Assembly (NCBI RefSeq): GCF_014058705.1 | Contig: NZ_CP059692.1 | Coordinates: 3,150,001-3,214,000, forward strand | Direction: 5' to 3' | Origin: Aureimonas mangrovi | GTDB lineage: Bacteria; Pseudomonadota; Alphaproteobacteria; Rhizobiales; Rhizobiaceae | Length of the DNA stretch: 64,000 nt | Shown: one piece after another, positions 20,466 through 32,330 of the stretch | Numbering within the stretch: position 1 is the stretch's first letter | How the letters are laid out: each line of letters starts with the position of its first letter | Position numbers and translations under genes: made by a program | Notes under the pieces: generated by a model | The model's input: only the letters and a program-made list of their open reading frames with translations | What the model was told of the DNA's origin: nothing | The model's database searches: none

Positions 20466-20720
20466 TCAAGCCGCCAGCAGCGGGTCGAGCCCGCCTTCGC
20501 GGTCGAGAGCGTAAAGCTCGTCGCACCCGCCGACATGCGTTTCGCCGATGAAGATCTGCGGGAAGGTCGCGCGACCGGAGCGCTGCATCATCTCCTGGCG
20601 CAGCTCTGGCTGGTAGGTCGCGTCACGCTCCTCGTAAGTCGCGCCCTTGGCGTCGAGCAGGCTCTTGGCACGTGCGCAATAGCCACAAAACTGGCGCGTG
20701 TAGATCACGATCTCGGGCAT
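20466..20720 (-). CDS. grxC: Glutaredoxin 3
   Basis: An 84-residue thiol oxidoreductase using glutathione. The active site is CGYC (in RQFCGYCARAK) instead of the usual CPYC; both cysteines remain, so it should still act as a dithiol enzyme. The TFPQIFIG cis-proline loop and GGCDELYAL segment are standard. AGAGG lies 5 bases ahead of the ATG. It heads the nitrilase-DUF1178-DUF1289 run. Confidence 0.94.
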   Translation of the reverse strand: MPEIVIYTRQFCGYCARAKSLLDAKGATYEERDATYQPELRQEMMQRSGRATFPQIFIGETHVGGCDELYALDREGGLDPLLAA

Positions 20721-20801
20721 GCCATCCTCTCGGAAAATCAAGCCCTCCATATGCTTCGGGCAATCGTCGGGCGCAAGCCTGCCGCCGGTCGCGCGGCCGA
20801 A

Positions 20802-21527
20802 TCAGGGGGCGCGGGAGAAGGTGAGGACATCGACCTCCCGCGCCCCAGCGCGGCGAAGGGCCCGCGAAGCGCTGGCGATGGTGGAGCCCGTGGTAAAGAC
20901 GTCGTCGACGAGGAGGACGCGCCGGCCCTCGATTTCGCCCCGCCGTTCTGGCTGCACGGCGAAGGCCCCGCGCACGTTGCGCCGACGCGCCTCGGCGCCG
21001 AGGCCGACCTGCGTGCGCGTCGCCTTCACGCGCTGGAGAGCGAGCGGGCGATACGGCACGCCGGACGCCTTTGCGATGGCCCGCGAGAGTTCCGCGGCCT
21101 GGTTAAACCGGCGACGAAACAGGCGCCCACGATGCAGGGGCACGGGTACGATGGCCTCGGCATCGGCCAAGAGCTCCATCCCGGCGCGCAGCATCCAGCG
21201 CGACATCAGGACGGCGAGTTCGGTGCGGTCCGAATACTTCAGCGCAGAGACGAGGCGGGCCGCGAGATCGTGGTGGATCACCGCCGCACGTGCCCGCGCA
21301 AAGGGCGGCGGCTCGGCGATCGCGGCCGGGGAGACGGCGCCCTCCCCCATCTCGTGCGCGAACGGCGTGCCGAGAATTTCGCAGAAAGGGCGCTCGATGA
21401 AGACGAGGCCGGACCAGCAACGCGCGCAAAGCGCCGAGGCCTGCCCCACCGCGCTCTGGCATCCGGCACAGACAGGCGGATAGAAGAAGCGTTCGACCGG
21501 CGCGAGCGCCACACGCCAGACCGACAA
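20802..21527 (-). CDS. ComF family phosphoribosyltransferase-like protein
   Basis: About 241 residues with an N-terminal zinc-finger region (FYPPVCAGC ... ALCARCW) and a C-terminal phosphoribosyltransferase-type fold ending with VLLVDDVFTTGSTIASAS. ComF proteins are needed for DNA uptake in naturally competent bacteria, but here the function is unproven. The start is uncertain: a TTG with AGGG 7 bases upstream gives the usual family length. It is divergent from the methyltransferase and upstream of grxC, a conserved neighbourhood. Confidence 0.88.
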   Translation of the reverse strand: MSVWRVALAPVERFFYPPVCAGCQSAVGQASALCARCWSGLVFIERPFCEILGTPFAHEMGEGAVSPAAIAEPPPFARARAAVIHHDLAARLVSALKYSDRTELAVLMSRWMLRAGMELLADAEAIVPVPLHRGRLFRRRFNQAAELSRAIAKASGVPYRPLALQRVKATRTQVGLGAEARRRNVRGAFAVQPERRGEIEGRRVLLVDDVFTTGSTIASASRALRRAGAREVDVLTFSRAP

Positions 21528-21623
21528 GACTTCGCCCTTTCCCTCGCCTGCCGCGCACCCCAACTGAGCTGCGGGGCCCCGACGATAGCCGAACGCCCGG
21601 CCCCGACAAGCCCGGAGACCTCC

Positions 21624-22508
21624 TTGAGCCAGCAGGACACCCAAGCCGCCCCTCTCGATCGCGCGCTGCTCGACCGGCAACGCCGCCGTCATTGGCGCGG
21701 ACCCGAGGCGCCACCCGCCTTCCTCGCCGAGTCCGTGGCGCAAGAACTGACCGAGCGTCTGTCGCTCGTCCAGCGCCGCTTCGACATCGGGATGGACCTC
21801 GCCGGCCATCGCGGCGAACTGGCGGGGCACATCGCGGCCGGCGGACAAGTGGAGTGGCTGGTGCGCGTCGAGCGCGACCCGCTCTGGCTCGAAGGGTCGG
21901 CGCTTGCGATCGTCGCGGACGAGGAGGCGCTGCCGCTGGCGGACGAAAGCGTCGATCTCGTTCTGTCCAACCTCTCGCTGCACCTCACCAACGACACGCC
22001 CGGCACCTTCGTGCAGATCCGCCGCGCCCTGAAGCCGGACGGGCTGTTCCTCGCGGCGATGCTCGGCGGCGAAACGCTCACCGAGCTTCGCCAGTCGCTG
22101 ATCGTCGCGGAGGCCGAGATCGCGGGCGGCGCCGCGCCGCGCGTTCTGCCCTTCGTGGAACTGCGCGATGCCGGCGCCCTTCTCCAGCGCACGGGGTTCG
22201 CGCTGCCGGTGATCGACCAGGACCGGCTGACGGTGCGTTACGACACGATGTTCGAGTTGATGGCGGACCTGCGAGCGATGGGCATGGCGAACATCCTGAC
22301 CGCTCGCTCACGCCGGCCCGCGACGCGCAAGCTCTTCCTGCGCGCTGCCGAAATCTATGCCGAGCGCTTCGCCGACGCGGACGGGCGCATCCGCGCCACC
22401 TTCGATGTCGTGTATCTTTCGGGATGGCGACCGCATGACAGCCAGCAGAAGCCGTTGCGGCCCGGCAGCGCCAAGGCGAGCCTCGCCGAGGCTCTCACCA
22501 GGAAGTAA
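21624..22508 (+). CDS. SAM-dependent methyltransferase (BioC / NDUFAF5-like)
   Basis: A 294-residue class I methyltransferase. The core ALPLADESVDLVLSNLSLHL and FVQIRRALKPDGLFLAAML match the group that includes BioC and mitochondrial NDUFAF5, an arginine hydroxylase of complex I. The exact substrate is unknown. It begins with TTG, supported by GGAG 6 bases upstream, and is divergent from comF, as in related genomes. Confidence 0.88.
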   Translation: MSQQDTQAAPLDRALLDRQRRRHWRGPEAPPAFLAESVAQELTERLSLVQRRFDIGMDLAGHRGELAGHIAAGGQVEWLVRVERDPLWLEGSALAIVADEEALPLADESVDLVLSNLSLHLTNDTPGTFVQIRRALKPDGLFLAAMLGGETLTELRQSLIVAEAEIAGGAAPRVLPFVELRDAGALLQRTGFALPVIDQDRLTVRYDTMFELMADLRAMGMANILTARSRRPATRKLFLRAAEIYAERFADADGRIRATFDVVYLSGWRPHDSQQKPLRPGSAKASLAEALTRK

Positions 22509-22514
22509 CGGGGC

Positions 22515-22811
22515 TCAGCAGGCGCCGCGGCGCGATCCGTCCGGGAAGTAGAGGCAGGGCCCGGCACCCGGCGCCTGAAGAACCGACCGGCTCACCGTGT
22601 ATCGCTCAGCGCCCGTGTCGATGGAGCCCGTCATCATCTCATCGATGCCTGCCTCGGCCATGCGGGCCGAGCGGTGCTCGAAGCCGTTGGTAATCGCCAT
22701 GACGAAGACGAGAGCGAGCGAGCCGAAGATCACAGAGGCGCGCAGGAGAGCGCGGCGCAGTTCCCGCAGCGCCATCGTTCCGCTGTCCTGCCTCGTCTCG
22801 CGTGCCGCCAT
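22515..22811 (-). CDS. Small membrane protein, unknown function
   Basis: A 98-residue protein with one transmembrane segment (about 27-45, ASVIFGSLALVFVMAI). The remainder is exported or periplasmic, with two cysteines at the very C-terminus region (PCLYF, RRGAC). No recognised domain. A start at the internal ATG 22775 is also possible. Confidence 0.65.
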   Translation of the reverse strand: MAARETRQDSGTMALRELRRALLRASVIFGSLALVFVMAITNGFEHRSARMAEAGIDEMMTGSIDTGAERYTVSRSVLQAPGAGPCLYFPDGSRRGAC

Positions 22812-22897
22812 CGTCTCTTTCCGTCCGGTGCAAAGCTCGTCCGGGCGCGAGAATGGCGCGCGATCGGTAAGATTCGATTAAAAGCGCCTGCCTTCGG

Positions 22898-23302
22898 TCA
22901 GAAGAGATCGACGAGATGCGGGATCAGCGGAATGTCGGCAGGCGGCATCGGGTAGTCGCGCAGTTCGCGCCGCTTGACCCATTTCACCCTCTGCCCTTCG
23001 CGCCCCTGTGCAATACCCTCGTAGCGCCGGCAGACATAGAGCGGCATCAGGAGGTGAAAGTCCTCGTAGGTGTGGCTCGCGAAGGTGAGCGGCGCGAGGC
23101 AATCGACCTTCGTGGTGATGCCGATTTCCTCGTCGAGTTCGCGGATCAGCGTCTCCTCCGGCGTCTCGCCCGGCTCCACCTTGCCGCCCGGGAACTCCCA
23201 CAGGCCGGCCAGCGACTTCCCCTCCGGCCGCTGCGCCAGAAGCACACGGCCGTCGGCGTCAAGAAGCGCGCAGGCCGCGACGAGAAGGATGGGATGGGGC
23301 AT
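22898..23302 (-). CDS. mutT: 8-oxo-dGTP diphosphatase MutT (Nudix)
   Basis: A 134-residue Nudix hydrolase that removes oxidised dGTP from the nucleotide pool. The Nudix box is complete (GGKVEPGE, then RELDEEIGI), and the N-terminal VAACALLDADGRVLLAQRPEGK strand is MutT-like. It lies downstream of the argJ-GNAT pair, a conserved order in Hyphomicrobiales. Confidence 0.92.
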   Translation of the reverse strand: MPHPILLVAACALLDADGRVLLAQRPEGKSLAGLWEFPGGKVEPGETPEETLIRELDEEIGITTKVDCLAPLTFASHTYEDFHLLMPLYVCRRYEGIAQGREGQRVKWVKRRELRDYPMPPADIPLIPHLVDLF

Positions 23303-23316
23303 GGAAACCTTGCTAT

Positions 23317-23642
23317 TCAGAGGAGAGCACCGGGAACGAAAGGATCGAGGACATCGACGCCCATCGCCTGGAAATTCTTCGCGTTGCGAGTAAGGAGCTT
23401 AAGGTCGTGGGCACGGGCGATCGCGGCGATCTGCGTGTCCGCCCAGGCCGGCGCGTGACCGGCGCTGGCAGCAATGTCGAACAGGACTCCGGAGAGCTTC
23501 CCCACCGCGACTTCCACCGGCAGGAGACGGTCCCCATAGAATTCGACGAGGAGTGCCAGCCGGCGAAATGCCGGTCACCGGAGCCTACCTTCAGCGGCGA
23601 CGATGCGGAAACGACAAAGGTATCAAGCAGGAAGCCTTTCAC
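23317..23642 (-). pseudogene. Decayed VapC-type PIN-domain toxin
   Basis: The start (GTG, VKGFLLDT) keeps the first PIN aspartate, and the end in another frame keeps ADTQIAAIARAHDLKLLTRNAKNF, typical of VapC. Between them the reading frame shifts and about 40-50 codons, including the part with the catalytic Glu, are missing. Just upstream, the last codons of a possible antitoxin (RARFVDL*) overlap this start by GTGA. I read this as a dead vapBC remnant between mutT and the GNAT gene. Confidence 0.72.
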
Positions 23643-23700
23643 AGATCGACGAAGCGCGCCCTGACCACTCAGGTCAGATAAGCGGCAGAGAGGTTTGCGA

Positions 23701-24486
23701 TCAACCGCCGCCGGGCGGCATTCGGTAGACGTAGCGATAGGCCTCGGTGAACCCGAGCCCGCGATAGAGCGCGAGGCCGCCCTCGTTCACCGCCTCCACC
23801 TGAAGCCAGCCGGTGCGCGCGCCACGATGGAGCGTATGGCGCAGCGCCGTGCGGATCATGTCGCGCGCCACGCCCTTGCGGCGCATGGACGGCGTCACCG
23901 CGACATCGAGGATGCCGGCGAGATCGTTGTCGGTGATGGCGAGCGCCGTCGCGATCGCGAGGCCGCGACGGTTCTCCTGCACGAAGAATGCGGCCGCGGG
24001 GCGGATCGAGGAGAGAACCTCCCACAGCCCCGCCCGCATCTCGGCCGGGCGTTCGTGCACGACAAGGCTCGCTTCCAGATAGCGCTCGCCGTCGCGGATC
24101 GGGATGCGGTCGATCGCGTCGGACAAATCGAGCGCCGTCAGGTCAGCCGTGAAGACAATCGATTCCGCCTCGCGCGACCAGCCCTGCGCATCGAGTTCGG
24201 CGACGAGTTCGGGTGGCGCCAGCGGCGACTGACGGAAGATCAGCGGCCGGCCGGCTTGCGCAAAGCGTTTCCGCGCCCTGTCGATGCGCGCGGGAATGTC
24301 GCTCCTGTCGCCCGGATCGAGCGGATTGACCGAGTTCAGCCGCTTGGCCGGAAAGCTCGGCGTGATCCGCACCGCCCACGTGCCGTCATAGACAGTCGAC
24401 TGAGCCGGCCAGGCGCGAAAGCCGGCCGCCTCCAGGCGTCGGACGATCGCGAACTGGCGCAGCCTCTCAGCTTCGATAGTCTCCAT
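23701..24486 (-). CDS. GNAT family N-acetyltransferase
   Basis: A 261-residue protein: an unassigned N-terminal half (about 1-130) and a C-terminal GNAT domain with the acetyl-CoA loop [17 protein letters not shown] and [17 protein letters not shown]. The substrate is unknown. It overlaps the end of argJ by 20 bp, so it is translationally linked to arginine synthesis, an arrangement seen widely in this order. Confidence 0.9.
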   Translation of the reverse strand: METIEAERLRQFAIVRRLEAAGFRAWPAQSTVYDGTWAVRITPSFPAKRLNSVNPLDPGDRSDIPARIDRARKRFAQAGRPLIFRQSPLAPPELVAELDAQGWSREAESIVFTADLTALDLSDAIDRIPIRDGERYLEASLVVHERPAEMRAGLWEVLSSIRPAAAFFVQENRRGLAIATALAITDNDLAGILDVAVTPSMRRKGVARDMIRTALRHTLHRGARTGWLQVEAVNEGGLALYRGLGFTEAYRYVYRMPPGGG

Positions 24487-25699
24487 TGATCGCGACGTAC
24501 TCCTTGGTCAGGTCGCAGGCATAGACCGTCCAGCGTCCCGAGCCGAGCCCGAGCGACACCCGGATCGCGATTTCGTCGGCCTTCATTGCCGCGGAAGCCT
24601 CGGCCTCCGAGTAGGCCGGGTCGCGCTCGCCGTCCACGGCCACGCGCACATCCCCGAACCAGATGGCCAGGCGGTCGCGGTCGGCGGGCTCGCCCGCCTT
24701 GCCGACGGCCATGACGACGCGGCCCCAATTGGCGTCTTCGCCAGCGACGGCCGTCTTCACCAACGGCGAATTGGCGATCGACATGGCGATGCGCTTGGCG
24801 GACGCGTCATTCTCGGCGCCCTCCACCGTCACCTGGATTTCCTTGCGCGCGCCTTCGCCGTCACGCGCCACCTGCCGCGCGAGATCGAGGAGCACTTCGT
24901 CGAGGGCGTCGGCGAAGCCCGCAAGACGCGGATCGGCCGCATCCGTGATCTCCTCGTTACCAGCCTTGCCGGTGGCGAAGAGGAGCAGGGTGTCGGAGGT
25001 CGAGGTGTCGCTGTCGACCGTCACGGAATTGAAGGACGGCGCGGTCGCTTTCGCCAACAGGGCCTGCAGCGCGGCAGGGGCGATGGCCGCATCCGTCGCG
25101 ACGAAGGAGAGCATCGTGGCCATATCCGGCGCGATCATGCCGGCGCCCTTGGCGATGCCGTTGATGCGCACGGCCGTGCCCGCGACCTCGGCTTGGCGCG
25201 TCGCGACCTTCGGAAAGGTGTCGGTCGTCATGATCGCCTCGGCGGCCTCGCGCCACAACGCCGGCTCGGCCCTTTGCGCCATTCCCGCTAGAAGGCCGGA
25301 GAACCGGGCAGCGTCGAGCGGCTCGCCGATGACGCCGGTCGAGGCGAGGAAGACCTCGCTCGTCCGGCAGCCGACCGCCGCCGCTGCCGCCTCGGCCGTC
25401 AGCCGCGTCGTCTCGCGGCCCTTCCTGCCGGTGAAGGCATTGGCGTTTCCGGAGTTGACGACCACGGCGCGCGCACGCCCGCCCCTCAAACTCTCGCGGC
25501 AGAAGTCGACCGGCGCCGACGGGCATTTCGAGGTCGTGAAGACGCCCGCAACCGACGTGCCCTCGTCCAGCGTGACGAGAAGGAGGTCGGTGCGGTTCCG
25601 GTACTTGATGCCGGCCTCGGCCGTGGCGATCGCGACACCGTCGATCGGCGAGAGTTCGGGATAGGTCCGGGGCGCGAGGGGCGAGATTGCAGCGCTCAT
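24467..25699 (-). CDS. argJ: Bifunctional glutamate N-acetyltransferase / acetylglutamate synthase
   Basis: A 410-residue enzyme that recycles acetyl groups in arginine synthesis: it moves acetyl from N-acetylornithine to glutamate. It shows the self-cleavage site in [18 protein letters not shown], where the Thr of MATML becomes the nucleophile of the beta subunit. The start is MSAAIS, in line with family N-termini. Confidence 0.96.
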   Translation of the reverse strand: MSAAISPLAPRTYPELSPIDGVAIATAEAGIKYRNRTDLLLVTLDEGTSVAGVFTTSKCPSAPVDFCRESLRGGRARAVVVNSGNANAFTGRKGRETTRLTAEAAAAAVGCRTSEVFLASTGVIGEPLDAARFSGLLAGMAQRAEPALWREAAEAIMTTDTFPKVATRQAEVAGTAVRINGIAKGAGMIAPDMATMLSFVATDAAIAPAALQALLAKATAPSFNSVTVDSDTSTSDTLLLFATGKAGNEEITDAADPRLAGFADALDEVLLDLARQVARDGEGARKEIQVTVEGAENDASAKRIAMSIANSPLVKTAVAGEDANWGRVVMAVGKAGEPADRDRLAIWFGDVRVAVDGERDPAYSEAEASAAMKADEIAIRVSLGLGSGRWTVYACDLTKEYVAINGDYRS

Positions 25700-25785
25700 G
25701 TCGGGATGCGGCCTTGGCTTGGGTGCTGTTGACGAACGCGAAAACGGCGGGCCCTTTCGAGCCCGCCGCCGGAACATGTCGCGCC

Positions 25786-26841
25786 TTACTGCGCAGGCTG
25801 CTCGGCCGGCGCCTCGCCGTCGGGCGCGGCCTCGGCTGGCGCGGGAGCGGCCTCGTCGGCAGCGGCGTCCTCGGCCGCTTCCGGCTCGCCGGACATCATC
25901 GCCTCCATCGCCTCGATCTGCGCCTGCACGGCCGGGTCGACATACTCGACCTCCAGATCGGCGCGGGCCGCCTGCACGACCTCGATGTATTTCTCGCGCA
26001 TGACGATCTGCATGACCTCCTCGCGCACGTCCTCGAAGGCGGGCGGCTGGGATTCACGCTTCTCGACGAGCTGGATGACGTGCCAGCCGAACTGCGTCTC
26101 GACCGGCTCTTCCGTGTAGCTGCCGGGCTCGAGTTCGAAGGCGGCTTCCTCGAAGGCCGGGACCATCTGACCGGCGCGGAAGAAGCCGAGATCGCCTCCC
26201 TGCTGGCCGGAGCCGGGGTCGTTGGAGCGCTCGGTCGCGATCGCCTCGAAATCGGCTCCGCCGTCGAGCTCGGCGATCACCTCGCGCGCCTCCTCCTCGG
26301 TCTCGAGCAGGATATGGCGGGCATGAATCTCCTCGACCGGCTCGAGCGCCGCGATCTCCTGCTCGTAGCGGGCGCGAAGCTCATCGTCGGTGATGGCGTC
26401 GACGCCCTCGCGCTCGAAATAGGCGTTGTGGAGAGCCCGGTCGCGCAGAAAGGCGACGCGACGCTCGACCATCGGGTCCTGATCGAGCCCGGCCTCGGCG
26501 GCCTCCAGGCTCAGCGAGCGGATGTCGATAAGCGCTGCGAGGATCGCGATGCGGCGCTGCTCGGGCGGGAGTTGGCCGAACTGGGGACCGAGATCGGCGG
26601 CCGCCGCCGCGATGTCGCTTTCGGTGATCTCGGAGGTGCCGACGCGCGCGACGACGGTCTCCGGCGCCGGGGCCTCGGCGGGCGCCTCGGCCGCAGGCGC
26701 GGCTCCCTCAGGTGTCTCCGCGGCAGGGGCCTCGACGGCCGGCGTCTGCGCGGGCGCGGCGTCCTGCGCGAGCGCGGGCCAGGCCACGGAAGAAAGGAGC
26801 AGGGCGCCGGCGCAGGCACGCGCGAGGGGCTGAAGGGTCAT
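25786..26841 (-). CDS. Periplasmic peptidyl-prolyl cis-trans isomerase (PpiC/SurA-like)
   Basis: A 351-residue secreted foldase: signal peptide ([20 protein letters not shown]), a long Ala/Pro/Glu linker, SurA-like helices, then the parvulin domain ([17 protein letters not shown] ... [20 protein letters not shown] ... QFGWHVIQL) and an acidic tail. It helps fold outer membrane and periplasmic proteins. AAGGA lies 7 bases ahead of the ATG. It is divergent from secA, which fits a shared export role. Confidence 0.92.
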   Translation of the reverse strand: MTLQPLARACAGALLLSSVAWPALAQDAAPAQTPAVEAPAAETPEGAAPAAEAPAEAPAPETVVARVGTSEITESDIAAAAADLGPQFGQLPPEQRRIAILAALIDIRSLSLEAAEAGLDQDPMVERRVAFLRDRALHNAYFEREGVDAITDDELRARYEQEIAALEPVEEIHARHILLETEEEAREVIAELDGGADFEAIATERSNDPGSGQQGGDLGFFRAGQMVPAFEEAAFELEPGSYTEEPVETQFGWHVIQLVEKRESQPPAFEDVREEVMQIVMREKYIEVVQAARADLEVEYVDPAVQAQIEAMEAMMSGEPEAAEDAAADEAAPAPAEAAPDGEAPAEQPAQ

Positions 26842-26939
26842 GCAGTCGTCCTTAAAACGGTCAAGTCGATGGTTCTCCAGCCCTAAAAGGACGCAGGAGG
26901 CCCACGCGTTCCCGCCTTGCCGGAGCCGACGGGGCGGCG

Positions 26940-26968
26940 TTGACATCGCATGGGGGCCCTCTTATCTC
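26940..26968 (+). promoter_or_regulatory. Promoter of secA
   Basis: TTGACA and TATCTC are separated by 17 bp, about 128 bp upstream of the secA start. The -35 matches the sigma-70 consensus perfectly. Confidence 0.72.
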
Positions 26969-27096
26969 TCGCCCGTTCCGAAAGTCCAGCCGCATCCGGT
27001 CAGTTTCACAGGGTCGAAACCGAACCCGCCGGGCGCGGCGGGCGAAGAGCCGACCCTCCGGTCGTGCCCGTGATCTTCTAGCGGAAGGACCCATCG

Positions 27097-29826
<2,730 letters not shown>

Positions 29827-29833
29827 GCCCAAA

Positions 29834-29866
29834 AAAAGGCCGCCGGATCGCTCCGGCGGCCTTTTT
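29834..29866. terminator. Terminator between secA and the oxidoreductase gene (bidirectional)
   Basis: A strong stem (AAGGCCGCCGGA / TCCGGCGGCCTT) with A-run and T-run on the two sides follows the secA stop by 5 bases. It can terminate both convergent transcripts. Confidence 0.92.
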
Positions 29867-29878
29867 CGTGTCTCTTGA

Positions 29879-30493
29879 TCAGTAGGCGACCGAGAAGCGC
29901 TTGCGGCTGTGGGCGGGCCGCTCGATCTCGTCGGCAATCGCGATCGCATAGTCTTCATACGAAATCTGCGAGTTGCCGTTCGCATCGGCCATGAGTTCGT
30001 CGCCGCCGAGGCGGAACTGGCCTGTCCGCTCGCCCGGCACGAAGAGCGCGGCCGGCGACAGGAAAGTCCAGTCGAGATCGTCGACGGTTTTGAGGTGGTC
30101 GAGGAAGGCTGTGCCGGCGCTCGCTTCGGCGTGGTAGGCGGCAGGAAAGTCCGGCTGGTCGACAAGCCGCTTGCCCGGCGCGACCTCGAGGCTGCCCGCA
30201 CCGCCGACGACGAGGTAGCGCCCGACGCCTGCTTCCTTCACGATGGAAACGAGCCGCGACGCGCTGATGTCTGCGAAGCGCACCGCGCTGACGGCGACAT
30301 CGTGGCCGCGCAGGAGTGCGACGATACCCTCACGGTCGTCCAGATCGCCAGCGGCCTTCGTCACGCCCGGCAGTTCGGGGATTTTGTCGACGTTGCGCGC
30401 GATCGCGGTCACCTGATGGCCCCGGCCGGACAGTTCCTGCAGGATACGGCGGCCGACATTGCCGGATGCGCCAATGAGAGCGATTTTCGCCAT
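29879..30493 (-). CDS. NAD(P)-binding oxidoreductase (atypical SDR, YwnB-like)
   Basis: A 204-residue Rossmann protein with the dinucleotide motif IGASGNVGRRI and the YLVVGGAGSLEV strand typical of atypical SDRs (NmrA/YwnB type). Substrate unknown; relatives are called NAD(P)H-dependent or flavin reductase-like. It is divergent from the HxlR regulator, which probably controls it in response to redox or electrophile stress (inference from similar pairs). Confidence 0.9.
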   Translation of the reverse strand: MAKIALIGASGNVGRRILQELSGRGHQVTAIARNVDKIPELPGVTKAAGDLDDREGIVALLRGHDVAVSAVRFADISASRLVSIVKEAGVGRYLVVGGAGSLEVAPGKRLVDQPDFPAAYHAEASAGTAFLDHLKTVDDLDWTFLSPAALFVPGERTGQFRLGGDELMADANGNSQISYEDYAIAIADEIERPAHSRKRFSVAY

Positions 30494-30510
30494 CTGCTCA
30501 TCTCCATTTG

Positions 30511-30544
30511 GTCTGCGATGCAGACATGGTCTATCTTACAGACC
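30511..30544. promoter_or_regulatory. Putative HxlR operator: two adjacent GTCT/AGAC dyads
   Basis: Two inverted repeats lie next to each other in the divergent promoter region: GTCTG-N5-CAGAC and GGTCT-N7-AGACC, with half-sites of one type (GTCTG/GGTCT). They lie 18 bp from the oxidoreductase start. This is the expected layout for an HxlR dimer pair controlling both genes. Confidence 0.55.
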
Positions 30545-30623
30545 TAGCTAGCCGGCACCGTCGGCCCCTCGCAAGACGGCATCGCTGGGTGACACGGTCA
30601 CGCGCTGCTGACCGAAGATCTGG

Positions 30624-31019
30624 ATGATGATGTCGCAAGTTGCCGCCGCCCCCTTCTCTTCGCTTTCCGGGCGCCATTTCGAGCAGCCGTGCCCGATCCG
30701 CGACGTTCTCGACCGGATCGGCGATCAGTGGACCTTCCTTGTCCTCGGTGCGCTCGGCGGCGGAACGAAGCGCTTCAGCGAACTCGCCCGCGAGATCGAC
30801 GACATCTCGCGGCAGATGCTTTCGCGCACGCTGCGTCGTCTCGAGCAGGACGGACTGGTGAAACGCACCGTCTTCGCGCAGGTGCCCCCGCGCGTCGACT
30901 ACGAGCTCACCCCTCTCGGGCGTTCCTTCCTGGGCCCGCTGGAGGCGCTGGTGAATTGGGCCGATGAGAACCACGGCGCCATCGTGGACGCCCGGCAGCA
31001 CTTCGCCGAGCGCGGATAG
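30624..31019 (+). CDS. HxlR family transcriptional regulator
   Basis: A 131-residue winged-helix regulator. CPIRDVLDRIGDQWTFLVLGAL and the RQMLSRTLRRLEQDGLVKR recognition helix are characteristic of HxlR. The N-terminal Cys is the redox-sensing position in several members. Three ATG-like codons begin the frame. It is divergent from its likely target, the YwnB-like oxidoreductase. Confidence 0.92.
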   Translation: MMMSQVAAAPFSSLSGRHFEQPCPIRDVLDRIGDQWTFLVLGALGGGTKRFSELAREIDDISRQMLSRTLRRLEQDGLVKRTVFAQVPPRVDYELTPLGRSFLGPLEALVNWADENHGAIVDARQHFAERG

Positions 31020-31025
31020 CTGCGC

Positions 31026-31406
31026 CTACATCTTGTTCAGATGCAGGATGTTGCCGTCCGGGTCCTTGAACCACACCATCTTCATGTCGCCGGCCACATG
31101 GATGTCGCCCTGAAGCGTCACCCCATCCATGTCGGTGTAGTGCTCGAACGCGACGCCCTTGCCCTTCAGGTCTGCGACGATCGCATCGATCTCCTCGCCG
31201 CAGTCCCAGACGACCGAATTGGCCCGGTTGGTTCCGGCCTCGGCCGAGACATAGACCACGAGCGTCGTCACGCCGGTGTTGAAGACGAGGACACCTTCCT
31301 CGCCTTCCTCCGCGAGGGTCAGTCCGAGCGTGTCGCCGTAGAAGCTGCGGGCGCGGTCGATATCGCTCACCGCGACGATGGCCGACGACGTTTTGTCCTT
31401 CAGCAT
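31026..31406 (-). CDS. VOC superfamily protein (glyoxalase-like)
   Basis: A 126-residue vicinal-oxygen-chelate fold protein: TSSAIVAVSDIDRARSFYGDTLGL at the front and MKMVWFKDPDGNILHL at the end. The family includes glyoxalase I, dioxygenases and resistance proteins; the substrate is not readable. GGAGG lies 7 bases ahead of the chosen ATG. Confidence 0.87.
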   Translation of the reverse strand: MLKDKTSSAIVAVSDIDRARSFYGDTLGLTLAEEGEEGVLVFNTGVTTLVVYVSAEAGTNRANSVVWDCGEEIDAIVADLKGKGVAFEHYTDMDGVTLQGDIHVAGDMKMVWFKDPDGNILHLNKM

Positions 31407-31584
31407 GGCGGATCCTCCCATTGCTATCCGCCTCAACGGCCTGGCGACAGGGCCGTTCCACGCCAGACGACACCGTCATGCATCCGTCACTACGTCTTCG
31501 CAGAAGACATCAAATTAAGCCGAGACTACATTTTGAATACATGACAATATAAAAATAATGGAATTGTTCGACTTTAATATTCGA
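31407..31584. other. AT-rich intergenic stretch upstream of the mntP promoter
   Basis: From about 31495 to 31584 the DNA is far richer in A/T than the rest of the window (for example CAATATAAAAATAAT). No credible gene is present. It may hold binding sites for upstream control of mntP, but no recognised motif was found. Confidence 0.45.
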
Positions 31585-31612
31585 TTGACTTCTCCTCGGC
31601 GGATTGTAGAAG
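31585..31612 (+). promoter_or_regulatory. Promoter of mntP
   Basis: TTGACT and TAGAAG are 16 bp apart. The predicted start of transcription falls at about 31619, immediately before the riboswitch core. Confidence 0.55.
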
Positions 31613-31620
31613 ACTTCGTA

Positions 31621-31737
31621 TCGGGGAGTAGTCGCTGCAAGTTGCAGGGGTCGGTCAACATGCTCGCGCAAATGCGCGTGGCCGGCCCAGCCGAAGGATT
31701 CGGCCTGACAAGACCGTGCACCGCCCGTCATGGGCGG
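31621..31737 (+). ncRNA. yybP-ykoY manganese riboswitch upstream of mntP
   Basis: Conserved yybP-ykoY elements are present in order: CGGGGAGTAG (31622-31631), GGTCAACATGCTCG (31653-31666), and CCTGACAAGACCG (31704-31716). A hairpin CCGCCC-GTCAT-GGGCGG (31721-31737) follows and may be part of the expression platform. The family binds Mn2+ and induces Mn efflux genes; here it precedes mntP directly. The mntP Shine-Dalgarno (CAGG) lies about 20 bases beyond that hairpin, so control of translation is possible. Confidence 0.85.
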
Positions 31738-31766
31738 CCCGCTCACACGCTCTGCAGGTGCCCGCC

Positions 31767-32330
31767 ATGTCTCCGCTTTCGATTGTCATCCTCGCCTTAG
31801 GCATGTCCGTCGACGCGCTGATCGCCTCGACCAGCAGAGGCGCCGCGCTGAAGCGGCCTTCAGTCGTGGAGGCGGTGCGCACCGGCATGGTGTTTGGCGT
31901 CGTCGAGGCCATCACGCCGCTGATCGGCTGGGCCGCGGGCGTTGCCGCATCGGCCTATATCGCGCAGGTCGATCACTGGATCGCCTTCGGGCTTCTGGGC
32001 GCGGTCGGCGGGCGCATGGTCTTCCACGCTCTGACACGGGCTGCGGAGGAAGACGCCCCGGCGCCGAACCGCTCGGCCTGGCTCCTGGTCGCGACCGCTG
32101 TCGGCACCAGTCTCGACGCGATGGCCGTCGGCGTGTCGCTCGCCTTCCTCGACGTCAACATCCTCGTCATCGCCGCGGCGATCGGCCTTGCCACCATGCT
32201 GATGTCGACCGGCGGCATGCTGGCCGGCCGCCTCATCGGCGCGCGCTTCGGCCGCTACGCCGAGATCGTCGGCGGTCTGGCGCTGATCGCGATCGGCGCC
32301 ACGATCCTCGTCGAGCACCTGAGCGCCTGA
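31767..32330 (+). CDS. mntP: Manganese efflux pump MntP
   Basis: A 187-residue six-helix membrane protein with the two repeated signature motifs [11 protein letters not shown] and [12 protein letters not shown], whose aspartates are needed for Mn2+ export. The family protects against manganese excess. It is expressed behind a yybP-ykoY riboswitch, the standard pairing. Confidence 0.93.
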   Translation: MSPLSIVILALGMSVDALIASTSRGAALKRPSVVEAVRTGMVFGVVEAITPLIGWAAGVAASAYIAQVDHWIAFGLLGAVGGRMVFHALTRAAEEDAPAPNRSAWLLVATAVGTSLDAMAVGVSLAFLDVNILVIAAAIGLATMLMSTGGMLAGRLIGARFGRYAEIVGGLALIAIGATILVEHLSA

